Shown here: positions 26,907-40,499 of the stretch, piece after piece
How the letters are laid out: each line of letters starts with the position of its first letter
Numbering within the stretch: position 1 is the stretch's first letter
Assembly: GCA_963978895.1 (NCBI GenBank)
Contig: OZ022240.1
Coordinates: 19,405,483-19,469,482, forward strand
Direction of reading: 5' to 3'
From: Erpobdella octoculata
Lineage: Eukaryota; Annelida; Clitellata; Hirudinida; Erpobdellidae
Length of the DNA: 64,000 nucleotides
Made by a program: the position numbers and the translations under genes
Notes under the pieces: generated by a model
What the model saw: the letters and a program-made list of their open reading frames with translations, nothing else
The model's database searches: none
Told to the model about the DNA's origin: nothing

Positions 26907-27840
26907 CTAGCTGACCCAGCAAACGTTGTTTTGCTAACACAAACAAACTGGATGGTTTGCCCTCGCGAGAACATGCCACGTATAGGTAATTGCTCGTGAG
27001 AAAAATATGGCGTGCCCAAATCTAAGCCACAAACAGACATCGTTTGGCCTTGCGACTTATTAATTGTCATTACGAATGCCAATCTAATTGTAAATTGAAT
27101 TCATTTGAATTCAATATGCACTTCTGTTGAAATTATTGGGATCCGTTGCAGCAAAACACTTTCGCCTCGGAGCTTGCCATTCACATTGCTGGCTTCGACA
27201 ATGTTTTTCATCAATTTTTTAATTACTAATCGCGTGCCATTGCACAGCCGCGGTGGGTTCAAATTCCGAAGTAGAATAACCGGAGATCTAACTTTAAGTT
27301 GTAGATGATGCGGTGACGTGCCTGGCAAATCCAATGAGTTCAAAAACTCTGTTGGATAATTTATGGCTTCGCTGGCATCGCAAACTGTATCAATCGATTT
27401 GTATGACACCAATTCGCCTGGCAACAACTGCTGTATCTTTGACAGCCACATTTTTTGCTGCAAAATGACTTTTTCTGCCAGCCACTCATGATTCAGCACT
27501 TTAGCCATGGATGATTGCTTTTTTATGTTGCACATTGCTTAAGTACTGAATGAGCTGTTCTGCCTCCATCCAATAAAGTTGCTGCAATGCTAGACGATGC
27601 AAAGGTCAAATCTATGCCATTATTTGATCGTATTTCGGCGAGAATTAGAGAAATGAGAAATGTTTTCCCCAGTTTCACCTGGTGCATCAAAAAAAAAGAA
27701 TCCACTTTGTCCTTCCAAAACTGCCAGTATAATGCGTCGTAAATGATTCTTTGTTCATCAGTCATTAGAGGAACATAGCGAGTAACAATCGCCGCCATTT
27801 CTACAATATTGTACCGCAGTTCGCTTGAAAGGAATTTGCC
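26907..27840 (-). mobile_element. Helitron remnant with PIF1-like helicase C-terminal region and intact 3' end
   Basis: On the minus strand the helicase remnant runs 27798 to about 26920. The element ends with a GCAAAAC..GTTTGC hairpin, spacer TGGGTCAG, CTAG (26907-26910) and host T. The 3' end sits directly after the helicase, as in autonomous Helitrons. The 5' side (Rep and N-terminal part) is missing at about 27840, near a (TA)n tract. Confidence 0.85.
26909..27798 (-). pseudogene. Helitron PIF1-like helicase, broken
   Basis: Segments in order on the minus strand: LMTDEQRIIYDAL (27760s), then Walker A, seen as DAPGETG in one frame and GKTFLISL in another with a frameshift at an A/T run near 27690. 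Then LLDGGRTAHS, followed by an apparent internal deletion to the later helicase part (HEWLAEKVILQQK, NYPTEFLNSLDLPG, PVILLRNLNPPRLCNGTRL). It ends with motif VI-like FVMTINKSQGQTMSVCGLDL at 27070-27010. Helitron helicases unwind DNA for rolling-circle transposition; this copy cannot encode a working one. Confidence 0.88.
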
Positions 27841-27941
27841 ATGTTTTTGACCTCAAAATGCAAGAAGATGAACATTTTTAATCTCACACAGTTAAAGATA
27901 CTCTTTTATAGGAAACAGTATAAATGTAAATCATTGATCAA

Positions 27942-28323
<382 letters not shown>

Positions 28324-28367
<44 letters not shown>

Positions 28368-28385
28368 TATACATATATTATACAG

Positions 28386-28477
<92 letters not shown>
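28324..28477. repeat. (TA)n microsatellites
   Basis: TA runs at 28324-28365 and 28389-28477, split by a short ATATAGATATACATATTATACAGC-like stretch. Confidence 0.93.
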
Positions 28478-29582
<1,105 letters not shown>

Positions 29583-29583
29583 T

Positions 29584-31558
29584 TGTTACGATATCACCAA
29601 ATCGTATACCGGGCTCAATAGAATGGTTTTGCAGTTTTATTGGAAAATAATAAATGAAGCTTTGTTAGGGCTAGTTATACCTTCTGGTCTATTAATAATG
29701 TCCATAATAGTTATTCCAAGTCCTTTAACGTCTATCAATGGGAAAACCTATCGTAAAATCAGCGATTTTACATTATTACCCCCTTCTTAATTCAGTTCGT
29801 CCCGAACAGCATAGTGGCTTTTGAGAAATGCGACTCGGCCACGAACACCAAAATACCTTGATCTTTACTCGTGGCTTTGACCGCAATTCGCAAACAACAT
29901 GGTCAAGTCTCTTGACCGTTTGACACAGTTTCTTCCAGTCCTTCTTTGGCTCATCAACAGAGTTTTTCTTTGGCTCATCGTCGCCATTTCTGCACAGTTC
30001 ATCACAGCCTTTTTTACATGCCTCGTCTTGAACATCTTTGCACGGTTTATCGGAATTGTCTGCTTTTTCTTCTTCCTTCACATCTTTTAGATCTTTCTCA
30101 AGAAACTCTTCAAAAGGTTTTTCGAAAACACGTTCCATAAATCCAATAAATCCTTTCATCAAACTGTTATTTGATTTTACAATGACTCTTAGTCTATCTG
30201 ATCTAGAATCCTCTGTGGATTCATCTGATTTAAAACCCTCGGTACCGTTCTCTGTTCTTGTCTCATCTTTTCCAGAGTTTTTGCTTGCTGCATTGCTATT
30301 GTTGTTTTGGAGAAGTTCATCGTCGTCATGTTTGTTTTCTTCCAAGCTACAATCGAACGTTTTCTTTTCACATTCCAACTCGGCTCTTTCGTCGGTGTCA
30401 ACCTTCGTATCGTCCAGCGGATCTTTCTTCAAATTATCGCCATCGTCTCTCAAATCAGTGTCTTCTTTTTTTGTCAAGTTAACTTTGACGTATTTTTCCA
30501 TTGGAGTTTTGTCCGTTTCTAAATCCTCGGTTGCTTCATCCGAGTCAGATTCTTCACTAAAATCTGACCCTGAATATTCGGTGCCGTCGTCTGTTATGGA
30601 GGCTTCCGTTTCAGAACCGTCGCTGTATGGGTGAAAGCCATAGTTCTTATTGCCATTATTATATTAATCATCGTCACTTTCATCCTCCTCATTTTGCATT
30701 TCGTTTTCAACATTCTTCTCATCTTCTTTAGCTTGGTTTTTGACGTCCAAACCGACTGTATCACTGTCACCATCTTTGCATGGTTCATCTTGAGCATCTT
30801 TGCAAGGTTCCTTATCATGACCGTCTTTGACAGGCTCATCATCATGACCCACCTGACTTGTGCAGTCTGTACGGCCGTCATCCGTCACATGCTCTGAGAC
30901 ACAGCTGTTGGACTCCAGTTCAAATTGGGTTTCGCCGCGGCAACCCACATCACCAGCAGCCCTCTGGTCCAGAACCGTGTTCTCACCACTACCTCAGCCA
31001 ACCCTGCGACCAAACTCTCAACAGTTGTACCGGCTGCTGCTACTTTGTTTTCGTGGCCAAGAATCATTCCTTCTCCTGTCTTCCCCTGTGCTGCCATGTT
31101 TTCTCTCGCTCGTTGTCTTTCTTCCTCCAGCAATTTGTTTTTTAATTTCCTTCGCTTGACCACAGCTTTCTCGTCAATATCGAATAGATATTCGTCGTCG
31201 TCAGGCCTATAGCCCTCATTCACTAACGCGGCTAAGAGGCGTTCCTTAAGTTCGTCCTTTTTACCTGTATCGCTCAGGCCACGTTTCTCCAGCTCGTCTT
31301 TCATTTCACTCGCCCAAAGCTCATCCAATGATTTCAAAACCATTCTTGTATCCTACTTCTGATCACCAATGTTACGATATCACCAAATCGTATACCGGGC
31401 TCAATAGAATGGTTTTGCAGTTTTATTGGAAAATAATAAATGAAGCTTTGTTAGGGCTAGTTATATCTTCTGGTCTATTAATAATGTCCATAATAGTTAT
31501 TCCAAGTCCTTTAACGTCTATCAATGGGAAAACCTATCGTAAAATCAGCGATTTTACA
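29584..31558 (-). mobile_element. Non-autonomous LTR retroelement with SAP-domain ORF
   Basis: 189-bp LTRs at 29584-29772 and 31370-31558 differ at one base. On the minus strand each starts TGTAAAATCGC and ends ATCGTAACA (TG...CA). After the 5' LTR, one base on, is a primer-binding-like TGGTGATCAGAAGTAGG. Before the 3' LTR is the polypurine tract AAGAAGGGGG. The interior is only about 1.6 kb and encodes one acidic protein with an N-terminal SAP domain; no protease, RT or integrase. No target duplication was found: the left edge abuts a Helitron 5' end and the right edge abuts (TA)n. Confidence 0.87.
29776..31343 (-). pseudogene. SAP-domain acidic Gag-like protein of the LTR element, one frameshift and one stop
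   Basis: The ATG at 31343 lies 27 bp inside the LTR and begins [20 protein letters not shown], then a SAP-type helix-turn-helix ([17 protein letters not shown]). SAP domains bind DNA. A basic, coiled-coil-like stretch follows (VVKRRKLKNKLLEEERQRAR). Near 30900 the frame shifts. The next frame runs to 29776 with a single TAA at 30664 and is very acidic, with loose repeats of the kind DEPCKDGH/DDEPKKN. A related SAP start (MVLQFLEELTIAELRRELRK) occurs at 37352 behind a similar primer-binding-like site. The role is probably structural (Gag); this is inference. Confidence 0.75.
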
Positions 31559-31562
31559 TTAA

Positions 31563-31682
<120 letters not shown>

Positions 31683-31689
31683 TATATTT

Positions 31690-32110
31690 ATATTTATATA
31701 GTTCCCGCTTGGTCTCCCATCTGTTCATTTTGTGAGCGATTTTATTTTTTATTTCACTATAACTTTCCTCCATTGAATCTCAAGCTTGCGTAAAAATTTC
31801 ATTACGATCGGATGAATGATGTAGCAACGCATAAGTTATTTACACACACACATAATCTTATTTTTATGTATATAAATATTTTTATATTATTATTACGCCC
31901 GCGCTTGCTTTCCCGTTCCCGCTCACGCTTGCTCTCCCATTCCCGCTCACGCTTGCTCTCCCGTTACCATTCTCGCTCATTTTCTCTTTTTCATTCTTTT
32001 CTTACTTCTTTTAGCCCTTCAAAACGTAAAATAAATTTGCTAAAACTGGCTAAAACTTGCTTGAAGCCTTCAAACGTTGTTACGTAAACTAAATATGAAT
32101 TCTATTACGC
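31690..32110 (-). mobile_element. GA-rich Helitron family fragments
   Basis: 31790-31830 carries the CATTACGATCGGATGAATGA block (inverted) and 31900-31985 the pyrimidine-rich minisatellite. 32010-32090 holds the internal block with CCTTCAAACGTTGTTACGTA. Termini are not preserved. Confidence 0.6.
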
Positions 32111-32284
32111 AATTACCAATTACCGCAACTATTAACCAAGTTTCAGTAAATAACGTATTTGGTTTAATTTTAGGTGTAAATATGTATTTTTTATAAAATT
32201 GTTAATAGATAAAAAAAATTCTTAATTTTTCGTAAACATTTAATTCATATAATCAATTTAATTCATAAAATCAATCAATCAATT

Positions 32285-33512
32285 TGTATTTATATAGCGC
32301 TATTTTCGCGGTGTTCAATAGCACTCGGTCATGAACTTATTAAACAGATGTGTTTTAAGTCCACGCCGAAAAGCTGTGAGAGAAGTAGAGTTAGTAAGAG
32401 AATAAAGAAGAGAGTTCCAGAAATAGAGACCAGAGTAGGAAAAAGAACGTTTAGCAAAAGAATGCTTAATATTGAAGACGCGAAAGTGACTAAGAGAAAA
32501 AGAACGAAGACCAGACTTAGGAGGAATATGTATTAAATTAGTTAAGTAGAGAGGAGAAAAACAATTTTTTATTTTATACATTATTAAACAGATTTTAAAA
32601 ATCACCCTATATCTGAGAGGAAGACAATGGAGAAGAACAAGAGATGGAGAGATGTGAGAGAAATAGGAGGTGCGAGAAACTAAGAGCGAACCCGAGTTGA
32701 AGGCTTTAAAGAGAAGATAAAGGGTAGTGTCAGGAAGACCATAATATAGTGAATTGCAGTAATTAATTCGAGACAGAACAAGAGAAGAGACTAGAAGTTG
32801 TAGAAAATGGTCATCCAGAAGTGGACGAAGCTGCTTAATGCGGCAAATATGGAAGTGGCAAGATTTAGTAACAGATGTAATTTGAGGGGTTAGAGACAAG
32901 TTGGAGTCAAAAAGAAAACCGAAGCTACGAGTCAAAGGAGAAGGAAAAATGGAAAGAGAAGATGGTGGTGGCAAAACCAAAGAAAGAGGATTTAGAGGAC
33001 TTATTGAAATAGATTAGTTCAAACTTGTCAGGATTAAGTTTGAGACACATAGAAGAACTCCAGGATATAATAGACTGAAGGCAGGCAGTTATTTGATTAA
33101 GAACAGACTCAAGAGAAGAGTTAGAGAAAGTAGAATAGACATAAGAGTCATCAGCATACAATTTGACTATTGAGAGAGTAAGAAGATATAATATGAGGAA
33201 GTTCAGAAGTATAGAGAATAAACAGTAAAGGACCAAGAATAGACTCTTGAGGCACACCATAGCTCAAAGATACAGCAATAGATTTAGAAGATTCAATAGA
33301 AACATAGGAATATCTACCAGATAGATAAGATTTAACCTACCGGAGAGCTTCACTAGTTATATTAAAAGATTTATCGAGTACATCCAATAACAGTGAGTGA
33401 TCAAATGCATATGAAAAATCAAAACAAAGAAGATGAGTAGAGAGGCCAGAGTCAGAAGAAACAATGAGGTCATTATGAGGCTTAAGTAGAGCAGTTTCAG
33501 CAGAGTGAAAAA
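32285..33512 (-). pseudogene. L2-like LINE, 5'-truncated and frameshifted
   Basis: The minus strand reads from RT to the 3' end: FDFSYAFDHSLLLDVLDK, YGVPQESILGPLLFILYTSE, then a frameshift and YADDSYVYS. Then FGFLFDSNLSLTPQI, SLVLSRINYCNSLYYGLPDT and LHCLPLRYRVIFKICLIMYK. The 3' UTR ends GCGCTATATAAATACAA followed by a short (TTGA)n tail, as L2-type LINEs end. In-frame TAG near 33340 and frameshifts make it dead. It lies in the receptor intron, antisense to it. Confidence 0.85.
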
Positions 33513-33690
33513 AAATGAAATGAAATAATAAAAAAAATTAAATAAATGAAATAATGAAAAAAAAACTATTCGGCTTAATAAATAACCAAGATTCTGTAAA
33601 TAACGTATTCAGTTGAATTTTAGTTGTAATTATTATTATTAAATGAAATAACAAAAAATTTCTATATTTTTGTTAACATTTATTTAATTA
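33513..33690. other. AT-rich sequence, no feature
   Basis: Poly-A/T-rich text with AAATGAAATAA repeats. Confidence 0.5.
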
Positions 33691-33902
33691 ATAAGTCCGC
33701 GGTCTACATTTTACCCACACCGACGCGTTGTATATTCTTCTAAATAAGGCGATCCAGGCCGAATGTTTCAAAACCCTTTCCTAGTGAGCACCTAAAACTC
33801 AAGAGAAAGATATGTCCCAAATTTCATTACAATCCGTTTAGTTTTTTTTTCGATTTCGTGATGAGTCAGTCAGTCAGTCAGTCAGTCAGTCAGTGGTATT
33901 TG
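33691..33902 (-). mobile_element. Helitron-like 5' end with GACT tandem run
   Basis: On the minus strand, after (TA)n, sequence reads ACTCAAATACCACTGACTGA with further GACT units, then CGAAATCGAAAAAAAAAC and a GGATTGTAATGAAATTTGGG block. This resembles the GACT-bearing 5' ends at 1-201. Confidence 0.5.
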
Positions 33903-33904
33903 AG

Positions 33905-34782
<878 letters not shown>

Positions 34783-35076
34783 TATAAATATAAAAAATTT
34801 TGTATCATGTTTAGTAAACGTGAAAAGTATATGAACTAAAAATAATATTAAATGTGCAAAAGAAAAAATGTTTAGAAATGCTATTAAACGTGCAAAACAC
34901 ATAACTTATACAGTTTTACCAATGAAAAATAAATGACAAGAATAAACTTTTTCTTTTAAATTTAAAATTCAATTTAATTTCGTTTTTTGAAATTGTGGTT
35001 GAAATAATTTTATTTAAATATAATCTTTGTTGATAAATTAACTAATTTATTATTGTCTAAACGTTTTAATAATCAG
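34783..35076. other. End of receptor intron E-F
   Basis: AT-rich, no feature apart from the acceptor at 35071-35076. Confidence 0.55.
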
Positions 35077-35257
35077 ATGGGAACTGAAAAACCAAAAATG
35101 TTCAAAGCTACAACAAAGCAAAAACAACGACTCTCAAAGTCTCCGAATATTTAGTGGGATGTCTCTCGTGTTTTCAGTTCTTTGGATTTTTAATGTTCTG
35201 TGGGCAGCATGCCGAAGAAAGCGATCTACGAGATGCGTCAATCTTCAATCCGGCGAG
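35077..35257 (+). CDS. Ionotropic glutamate receptor-like subunit, exon F (end of S2 and M4)
   Basis: 181 bp, phase 2 in and phase 0 out; donor GTACAT. Joined to exon E it gives Arg-Trp, the conserved end of the ligand-binding domain. It then has a Cys (WELKNQKCSKL) at the position of the usual S2 disulfide Cys, then FSGMSLVFSVLWIFNVLWAA, which is M4, and a basic stop-transfer segment CRRKRSTRC. The exon is too small and too far (11.3 kb) from the previous one to be found by ORF length, but motif order and phase both fit. Confidence 0.82.
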
Positions 35258-35460
35258 GTACATGACGCTAAATTAATGAGATCGAAAAGAGTTAGTTTGA
35301 TGAGCTGTTTCGTAATTGAATGTGACTAACATTATTTGATTAATTATTAATAATACTTGAGTATGTTATTATCATCATTGTTATTGACAAAATCGACACA
35401 GTTGTCATTATCATCATCACCAATGTTCCCACCATTAAATAAAATAACACATTCATTTAG

Positions 35461-35889
35461 GAAAATCACTTTCAAAACTTTCAACCATCGAATATTGACC
35501 AACCTTCGCCCCAAGAGGAGGTTAGGGATATCAGCAATTCCCCTCAAAGATTTGATCCATCATCGACCATAAGTATGACTTCCGACGTTTCTAATCCCCC
35601 CAGTGGTCTAGGGGGGCTGTCCACAGGAGCCTCTTTATGTACGGCTCCATTTAATGACCAGCCAGAAACTTTAGCTTGTACTCATCAAAACGTGTCTCAA
35701 CAAAAACAGTCACACTATCATCACCATCATGCTCAACAACGTCACCAACATCATCATCGTCACCATCTGAAATATCACCGTCATCGAACAAGCAGAAATG
35801 TGGACAGGAACAACAGAGATTTCGATGATGTTCAGCAAGCGATTCTTGGTGTCAGATCTTCCTGGCGAAGACAGACAAATATTTTCTAA
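35461..35889 (+). CDS. Ionotropic glutamate receptor-like subunit, last exon G (His-rich cytoplasmic tail)
   Basis: 143 codons including TAA at 35887; acceptor ACATTCATTTAG, phase 0. The tail starts ENHFQNFQPSNIDQPSPQEE, is Ser/Pro/Gln-rich, and carries a His-rich stretch (HYHHHHAQQRHQHHHRHH) with mixed CAT/CAC codons. It ends AILGVRSSWRRQTNIF. The open frame continues from the splice site for 38 codons before its first ATG, which supports exon status. No similarity to a known tail was recognised. It could be a separate small ORF, but the in-phase junction argues against that. Confidence 0.7.
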   Translation, partial: ENHFQNFQPSNIDQPSPQEEVRDISNSPQRFDPSSTISMTSDVSNPPSGLGGLSTGASLCTAPFNDQPETLACTHQNVSQQKQSHYHHHHAQQRHQHHHRHHLKYHRHRTSRNVDRNNRDFDDVQQAILGVRSSWRRQTNIF

Positions 35890-36250
35890 ATTCCATTTAT
35901 TTAATTTTTCATATTAGATATTAATTGCTTTTTTAAAACTGTGTTGTTATTGAGCTGCTCTGTTTAAAATCTCCCAGGAATTTTGTTACGTGTTGTTGTG
36001 TACTAAGATGTATCCAAACGATTAATTTGCTTTTTTCATTTTCTTCGTCTAGTTTTCTCAAGAATATCTTGAGTTTTCTTTGTCATTTAAATTTATGTTT
36101 TTTAAATATATATATATAAGAAGAATTAATTGAATATATATTGAACCGTCGAACAAAATATCTTTCTATTTTTTGGACTCCCAGCATATTAAATAAACAA
36201 TACAAATTAAAATAGTTGTAAATAGTGTTATAAACAAAAAAGTTGGAAAA
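35890..36250 (+). other. Presumed 3' UTR of the receptor gene
   Basis: AT-rich sequence after the stop. AATAAA at 36193-36198 is a candidate poly(A) signal. No other feature. Confidence 0.4.
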
Positions 36251-36259
36251 AATTCAGGC

Positions 36260-37130
36260 GTTTGACAATTGGTCTTTTTATTTTTTCTTGAACAAAGATA
36301 ATGTTTTTAAAGATTTTATTGACTCTGAAATAATGAATTTATTTTGAAGACCTAATCATGCTATGGAAACCAATTTGCTGGTTGTATAATTTCTTGACAA
36401 AAAAAGTTGATTGTTCGTAAGTTGTGGTTATTGATATTAGGGAATTTGGCTAAGAAGCTTTCAAACAAGCACGGTACTAAATTGTTCTCAAGTTTTTCAT
36501 GAACTGGCCGATTTGAACCAAATATATCTGATGAATGTCAAATAGATTATTTCAATGAATTTAAAAATATCTTGACGATCCAGATGAAATAAGATGCAAA
36601 TAAACCTTCTTTGTGAAACCTAGGCTTTAGTATGGATAAATAATTTGAAGCACAGACTATAGTGCAATAAATTAAAGAATGAAACAGCATAGAAGTAGTT
36701 TTTTTATACAATATTACAAAATCTTGAGAAAAAAATTAGTATTAATTAAGGTTTTTGATTTGACTTAATTGACGTGATATATCCAAGTTAAGTGTTCGTC
36801 CATAATATCTACGAGGAATTTGAGGAAAGAAACGCGATTTAAAGATGAACCATTGATCAGAATGCAAAACGTTTTACAATTTTTGTTTGTTCTGGTATGA
36901 AATGTTATGAAATTTATTTTCTATAAATTTAAAAACAACTCATTGGCGCAAAACTATTCATAAACATTTAAAAACTTATTTTTAATTTTACTTACTAAAT
37001 CGGGTAAGTTCTTACCAGATGCAAAAACTTTCGTAGCATCAGCAAAAAATACACATTAAAAAGACTTGATACAAAGCACAAATCATTTTTGTGGCACTCT
37101 CCAATATATATTTTTATATCTATGTTTATA
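36260..37130 (-). pseudogene. LINE reverse transcriptase relic, C-terminal half
   Basis: Minus-strand translation gives FADATKVFASGKNLPDLVSK, FCANELFLNL, ITFHTRTNKNCK, then VDIMDEHLTWIYHV. These are the catalytic-to-thumb blocks of a Jockey/CR1-like RT (catalytic FADD mutated to FADA). Further down it becomes fragmentary (LRTINFFCQEIIQPANWF). Many stops. Confidence 0.75.
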
Positions 37131-37269
37131 GCCTTATTTTTTTATTGATTTTATTAATTGAGTTTAGTTACTTATAATAGAAAAGTGGAATCATCGTTAT
37201 TTCTGATTACGTGAAAATCAATGGAGAAAAAAGTACAGAAATAGTCCTCATTTTTTTTATTATTTTCAA

Positions 37270-37560
37270 TTAATTGTAAAACCATTCCAGAAGAACCCGA
37301 ATTCGAATGTCAATATCGTAACTTTGGTATCAGAAGTGGAATCTAAAAGAAATGGTTTTACAATTCTTGGAAGAACTTACCATTGCTGAGTTGAGGAGGG
37401 AGCTAAGAAAACGGTGGCTGAACAGTAAGGGAGGAAAGCCCGAGCTCGTGGACCGCATTTAAAAACAATGGGTTTGACCCAGAAGAAAGCGAGTTTGATA
37501 CAAATGAGGAATTAACAAACTTAAAACTTAAAAAACATATACAAAAAGAATAAAAACATA
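37270..37560 (+). pseudogene. 5' fragment of a second SAP-type LTR element
   Basis: A sequence ending CAATATCGTAAC is followed by TTTGGTATCAGAAGTGGAAT, a primer-binding-like site related to that at 31360. An ATG at 37352 then opens MVLQFLEELTIAELRRELRK..KPELVDRI before a stop. This is the same SAP layout as the element at 29584-31558. The rest is missing. Confidence 0.65.
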
Positions 37561-37632
37561 ACAAAACAAACAAGCAAATAAAAAATATATTAATTAATTA
37601 TAAATTTCAAAAAAATAATCAACAAAATAATA

Positions 37633-37990
37633 TAGGACCTATACAGTCCATTAGGTGACTGAAGGAAAATTCATCACCTCTAGGTAGTGGCTGTATGGGA
37701 ATGCGATCTTTTTTCTTAATGAGACTCTTAGTTGACTTATCTTACAGGACTCACAAAATGCTTTCACTTAACGTTTCACTTCTGGAAACCAAAAATTCAT
37801 GCGTATACGCTGCAAGGACGACTTGGATGCCATGTGTCCGGCACACGGGCTTCATGACCTAATTCTAGAACAGCTGGAACTCGTTTAGCAGGTAAACATA
37901 ATTGCTTAAACTTGAGTCCCCATAAAGCTGCTTTATGGTACAACAAACCACCTTTAACAAAAAATCTTTTTTATTCAGTAGGGAATATCT
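37633..37990 (-). pseudogene. Gypsy integrase N-terminal fragment (outer element)
   Basis: Minus strand: VKGGLLYHKAALWGLKFKQL, then VPAVLELGHEARV (His residues of the HHCC zinc finger) and, after a stop and frameshift, RIPIQPLPRGDEFSFSHL followed by MDCIGPI. The latter is the start of the integrase core with its first catalytic Asp. Truncated after that. Confidence 0.75.
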
Positions 37991-38119
37991 TCAGAAAAAA
38001 TTTAAAGTAAGACAAGTTTTTGTTGAATGCAGCACCAACTACCGCACCACTACTGTCCATTGAAATGGAAACATCCAAATTAACTTCTTCGGTCGAAACA
38101 GAAATCTCCGGAACACCTT

Positions 38120-39290
38120 CGCCAGGAACCGGTTTACTGAAAGTTCGCCCCCGGCTTTTCATCCCCGTCTTTTCGCTCCCGGGAAAGTTCGCCCCCGGAA
38201 AAGTTCGCATCTGAAAAGTTTCGCCCCCTTGAAAGTTCGCCCCCACGCTTTTCGCCCCTGGGAAAGTTCGCCACCGGTTTTTCGCTCCCAGTTTTTTGCC
38301 CCCGTTTTTTTGCCCCCACTCTTTTGCTCTTAGTTTTTGGCTCTCAGTTTTTTGCCCAATTTTCTTCCGGTTTTTGCCCCCGGTTTTATCCCGATTTTTT
38401 GCCCCGGTTTTTATCTCTGATTTTTTATCTGGAAATGTTTCTCAGCATTTTATAATTGTTTGCCCGTTTTTCTCCTGAGACGTTAGTTCCTGGGGTTTTC
38501 GACTTTTTCTCTCCTACAACCTTTTATCCTTGGGAAAATAATAATTACCCCTGAAAAATATTGCCAGAAATGTTTCATTCAGACCATTTGACTTTGATAG
38601 GAAACTAAAAATTAGTGGAGGGCATGAGCATCATTTCAGCATAAAGCTGAGAAGGCACATATTTTAAAACCCACAGTTTAAAACATTTCCTAGATATTTT
38701 TCCCTTCCATAATAGCAGATGACTGGTTAAGTGGGGGTAGTTGTAGATACTTCTTTACATTCGTAGACATTTTTCCTTCTTAAAATAGTTAATGACCGGA
38801 GGGGGTTGTTGTTGATGCATTTTGCAAAACTTCTCCAATATTTTTTTCACTTTTCTCCAAAAATAGCCTGATGACTGGGGCGGGTAATCATAAGTACTTT
38901 CTTCTAAAAGTTTCCTTTTTTACTTAAAAACGGATAGAGAACACTGAGGACAAATAACCAGGAGCAAAAAACCGGTGGCGAAAAACCAGGGGCAAAAAAC
39001 CAAAGGGGAAAAACCGAGACAAAAAAATTGGGAGCAAATTTTACCAGAAATAAAAAACTAAGAGCAAAAACCGGGGGGGATATTAGGCAAAAAGACGGAG
39101 GCGAAACACCGGGACAAAAAAACGGGGGCGAAAAACCGGGGGCGAACTTTCCCAAGGGCGAAAAGCGCAGGGGCGAACTTTCCCAGGGGCGAAAAACCGG
39201 GGGCGAATTTTCCCGGGACAAAACTTCCCCGGGGGCAAAAAAACGAGGGCGAAAAACCAGGGGCGAACTTTCCGCATCCCGCCAGGAACC
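38120..39290. mobile_element. Foldback DNA element with C-rich/G-rich arms and 11-bp target duplication
   Basis: Element 38131-39279 (1,149 bp) is flanked by CGCCAGGAACC at 38120-38130 and 39280-39290. Ends are inverted: GG..T....GAAAGTTCGCCCC. The subterminal arms are degenerate minisatellites: CGCCCCCGG/TTTTTCGCCCC type on the left to about 38480, and the reverse complement from about 38935. The centre (38500-38930) carries an 85-bp-type repeat shared with 17806-18010. A 9-11 bp duplication and long inverted arms point to a Mutator-like foldback element; no transposase. Confidence 0.75.
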
Positions 39291-39830
39291 ACATCGTTCA
39301 CCGCTTCTAACTCTTCAACACTCACAACTTGAAAAAACAAAGGTATAGCTGTGTATTCTGCTTCACTATCATCTTCAGGAAATTCAGACAACCACGACAA
39401 CAACTCTTCATCATTCTGAGATCCTAAAGATAAAAAATTATCTGATATAACATCGTTTTGAGAAACCACAACCCAACCTTATATAAAAAATCGGCTTCGA
39501 GCCTCTCGTTAACACCAAGATGAAAAATAATAGCTTTAGGCCTATTTAAATCAGGCACAACAGAGAAAAACACTTTAAACGCAGGAGAAATATTAGTGGA
39601 ATTAACAAAATCAATTACAGGCTTTAACAACAATTGTACGCAATCTACTATCCTCGATGAATTAATTAAATCATTTATTCAACTTACGTAGTTGGAAGAA
39701 CGCCTAAAGAATCTACCAGATCTTTTAAGGTACAGTTTGTTTCAGCACCACTGTCAATTAAAGCTCGTTGGGTTATTGATTGATTTATCACAACACCTCT
39801 AAATGGTCGTTTTTAAAATTTATCAGTATC
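39290..39830 (-). pseudogene. Gypsy protease and downstream region (outer element)
   Basis: Minus strand: KRPFRGVVINQSITQRALID, then SGAETNCTLKDLVDSLGV, an aspartic protease with its ALIDSGAE active-site block. It continues PVIDFVNSTNISPAFKVFFS and VVPDLNRPKAI, then an acidic linker (LSWLSEFPEDDSEAEY) up to the foldback insertion. Stops and shifts present. Confidence 0.75.
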
Positions 39831-40499
39831 AATTATTTTAGGTAAACATGAATTGACACGAGATTTGTTCTGTGAATTATCTTTGTTCATTACATGACAA
39901 CAATATCTTAACATTGTTCTAACGGGATATTCAGGGTTTCTTAATCGGGGGGTGCGTTCTAGTTTAGGGAGTGCAAAAAATGAAAGTTTAAAAAATAAAA
40001 TTTTTAAATTTGAAACAAATATTCTATGCAATTTTAATTTTTCTAGAGAATAATTAAACAATTTTAAAAATCTTTAATTTTGGCAATGCTTGTATTTTTA
40101 AATCCTTTATTTTAACTTCACCATGTTGGCTTGCTTGAACCATAAGTTGTGACCCTTTACCACTAAAAAAACCAGCTTCCGTTATCAAATCGAGTTGAAA
40201 TTTGGTGGGTTTATTTGTTGCTGTGGACGTTTATTTGTTGCTGTGGACGTTTCATTCTATTCAATTGAATTCCTGGTGGGGAGTTAATTTTTTTTAATTT
40301 TAAAAACCGACTTTTTCCTTCCAAAAAAGGTAATGAACGGGAGGTAGTCGTAGGCATTTTTTGTAATTTTACTTTCAACAACAGTCATTTTACAAAAACC
40401 AGGTATTCTACCCAAAATATTTTTAATTGATACTCTGGTGAGGAGATGCATTTCCTCCAACCCCTGGATCCGTCCCTGGTTATCACTTCAAATGGTAAT

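Noticed and set aside
29776..31343. SAP ORF as a host chromatin gene
   Set aside because: It lies exactly between LTRs with primer-binding-like and polypurine sites, so it belongs to the retroelement.
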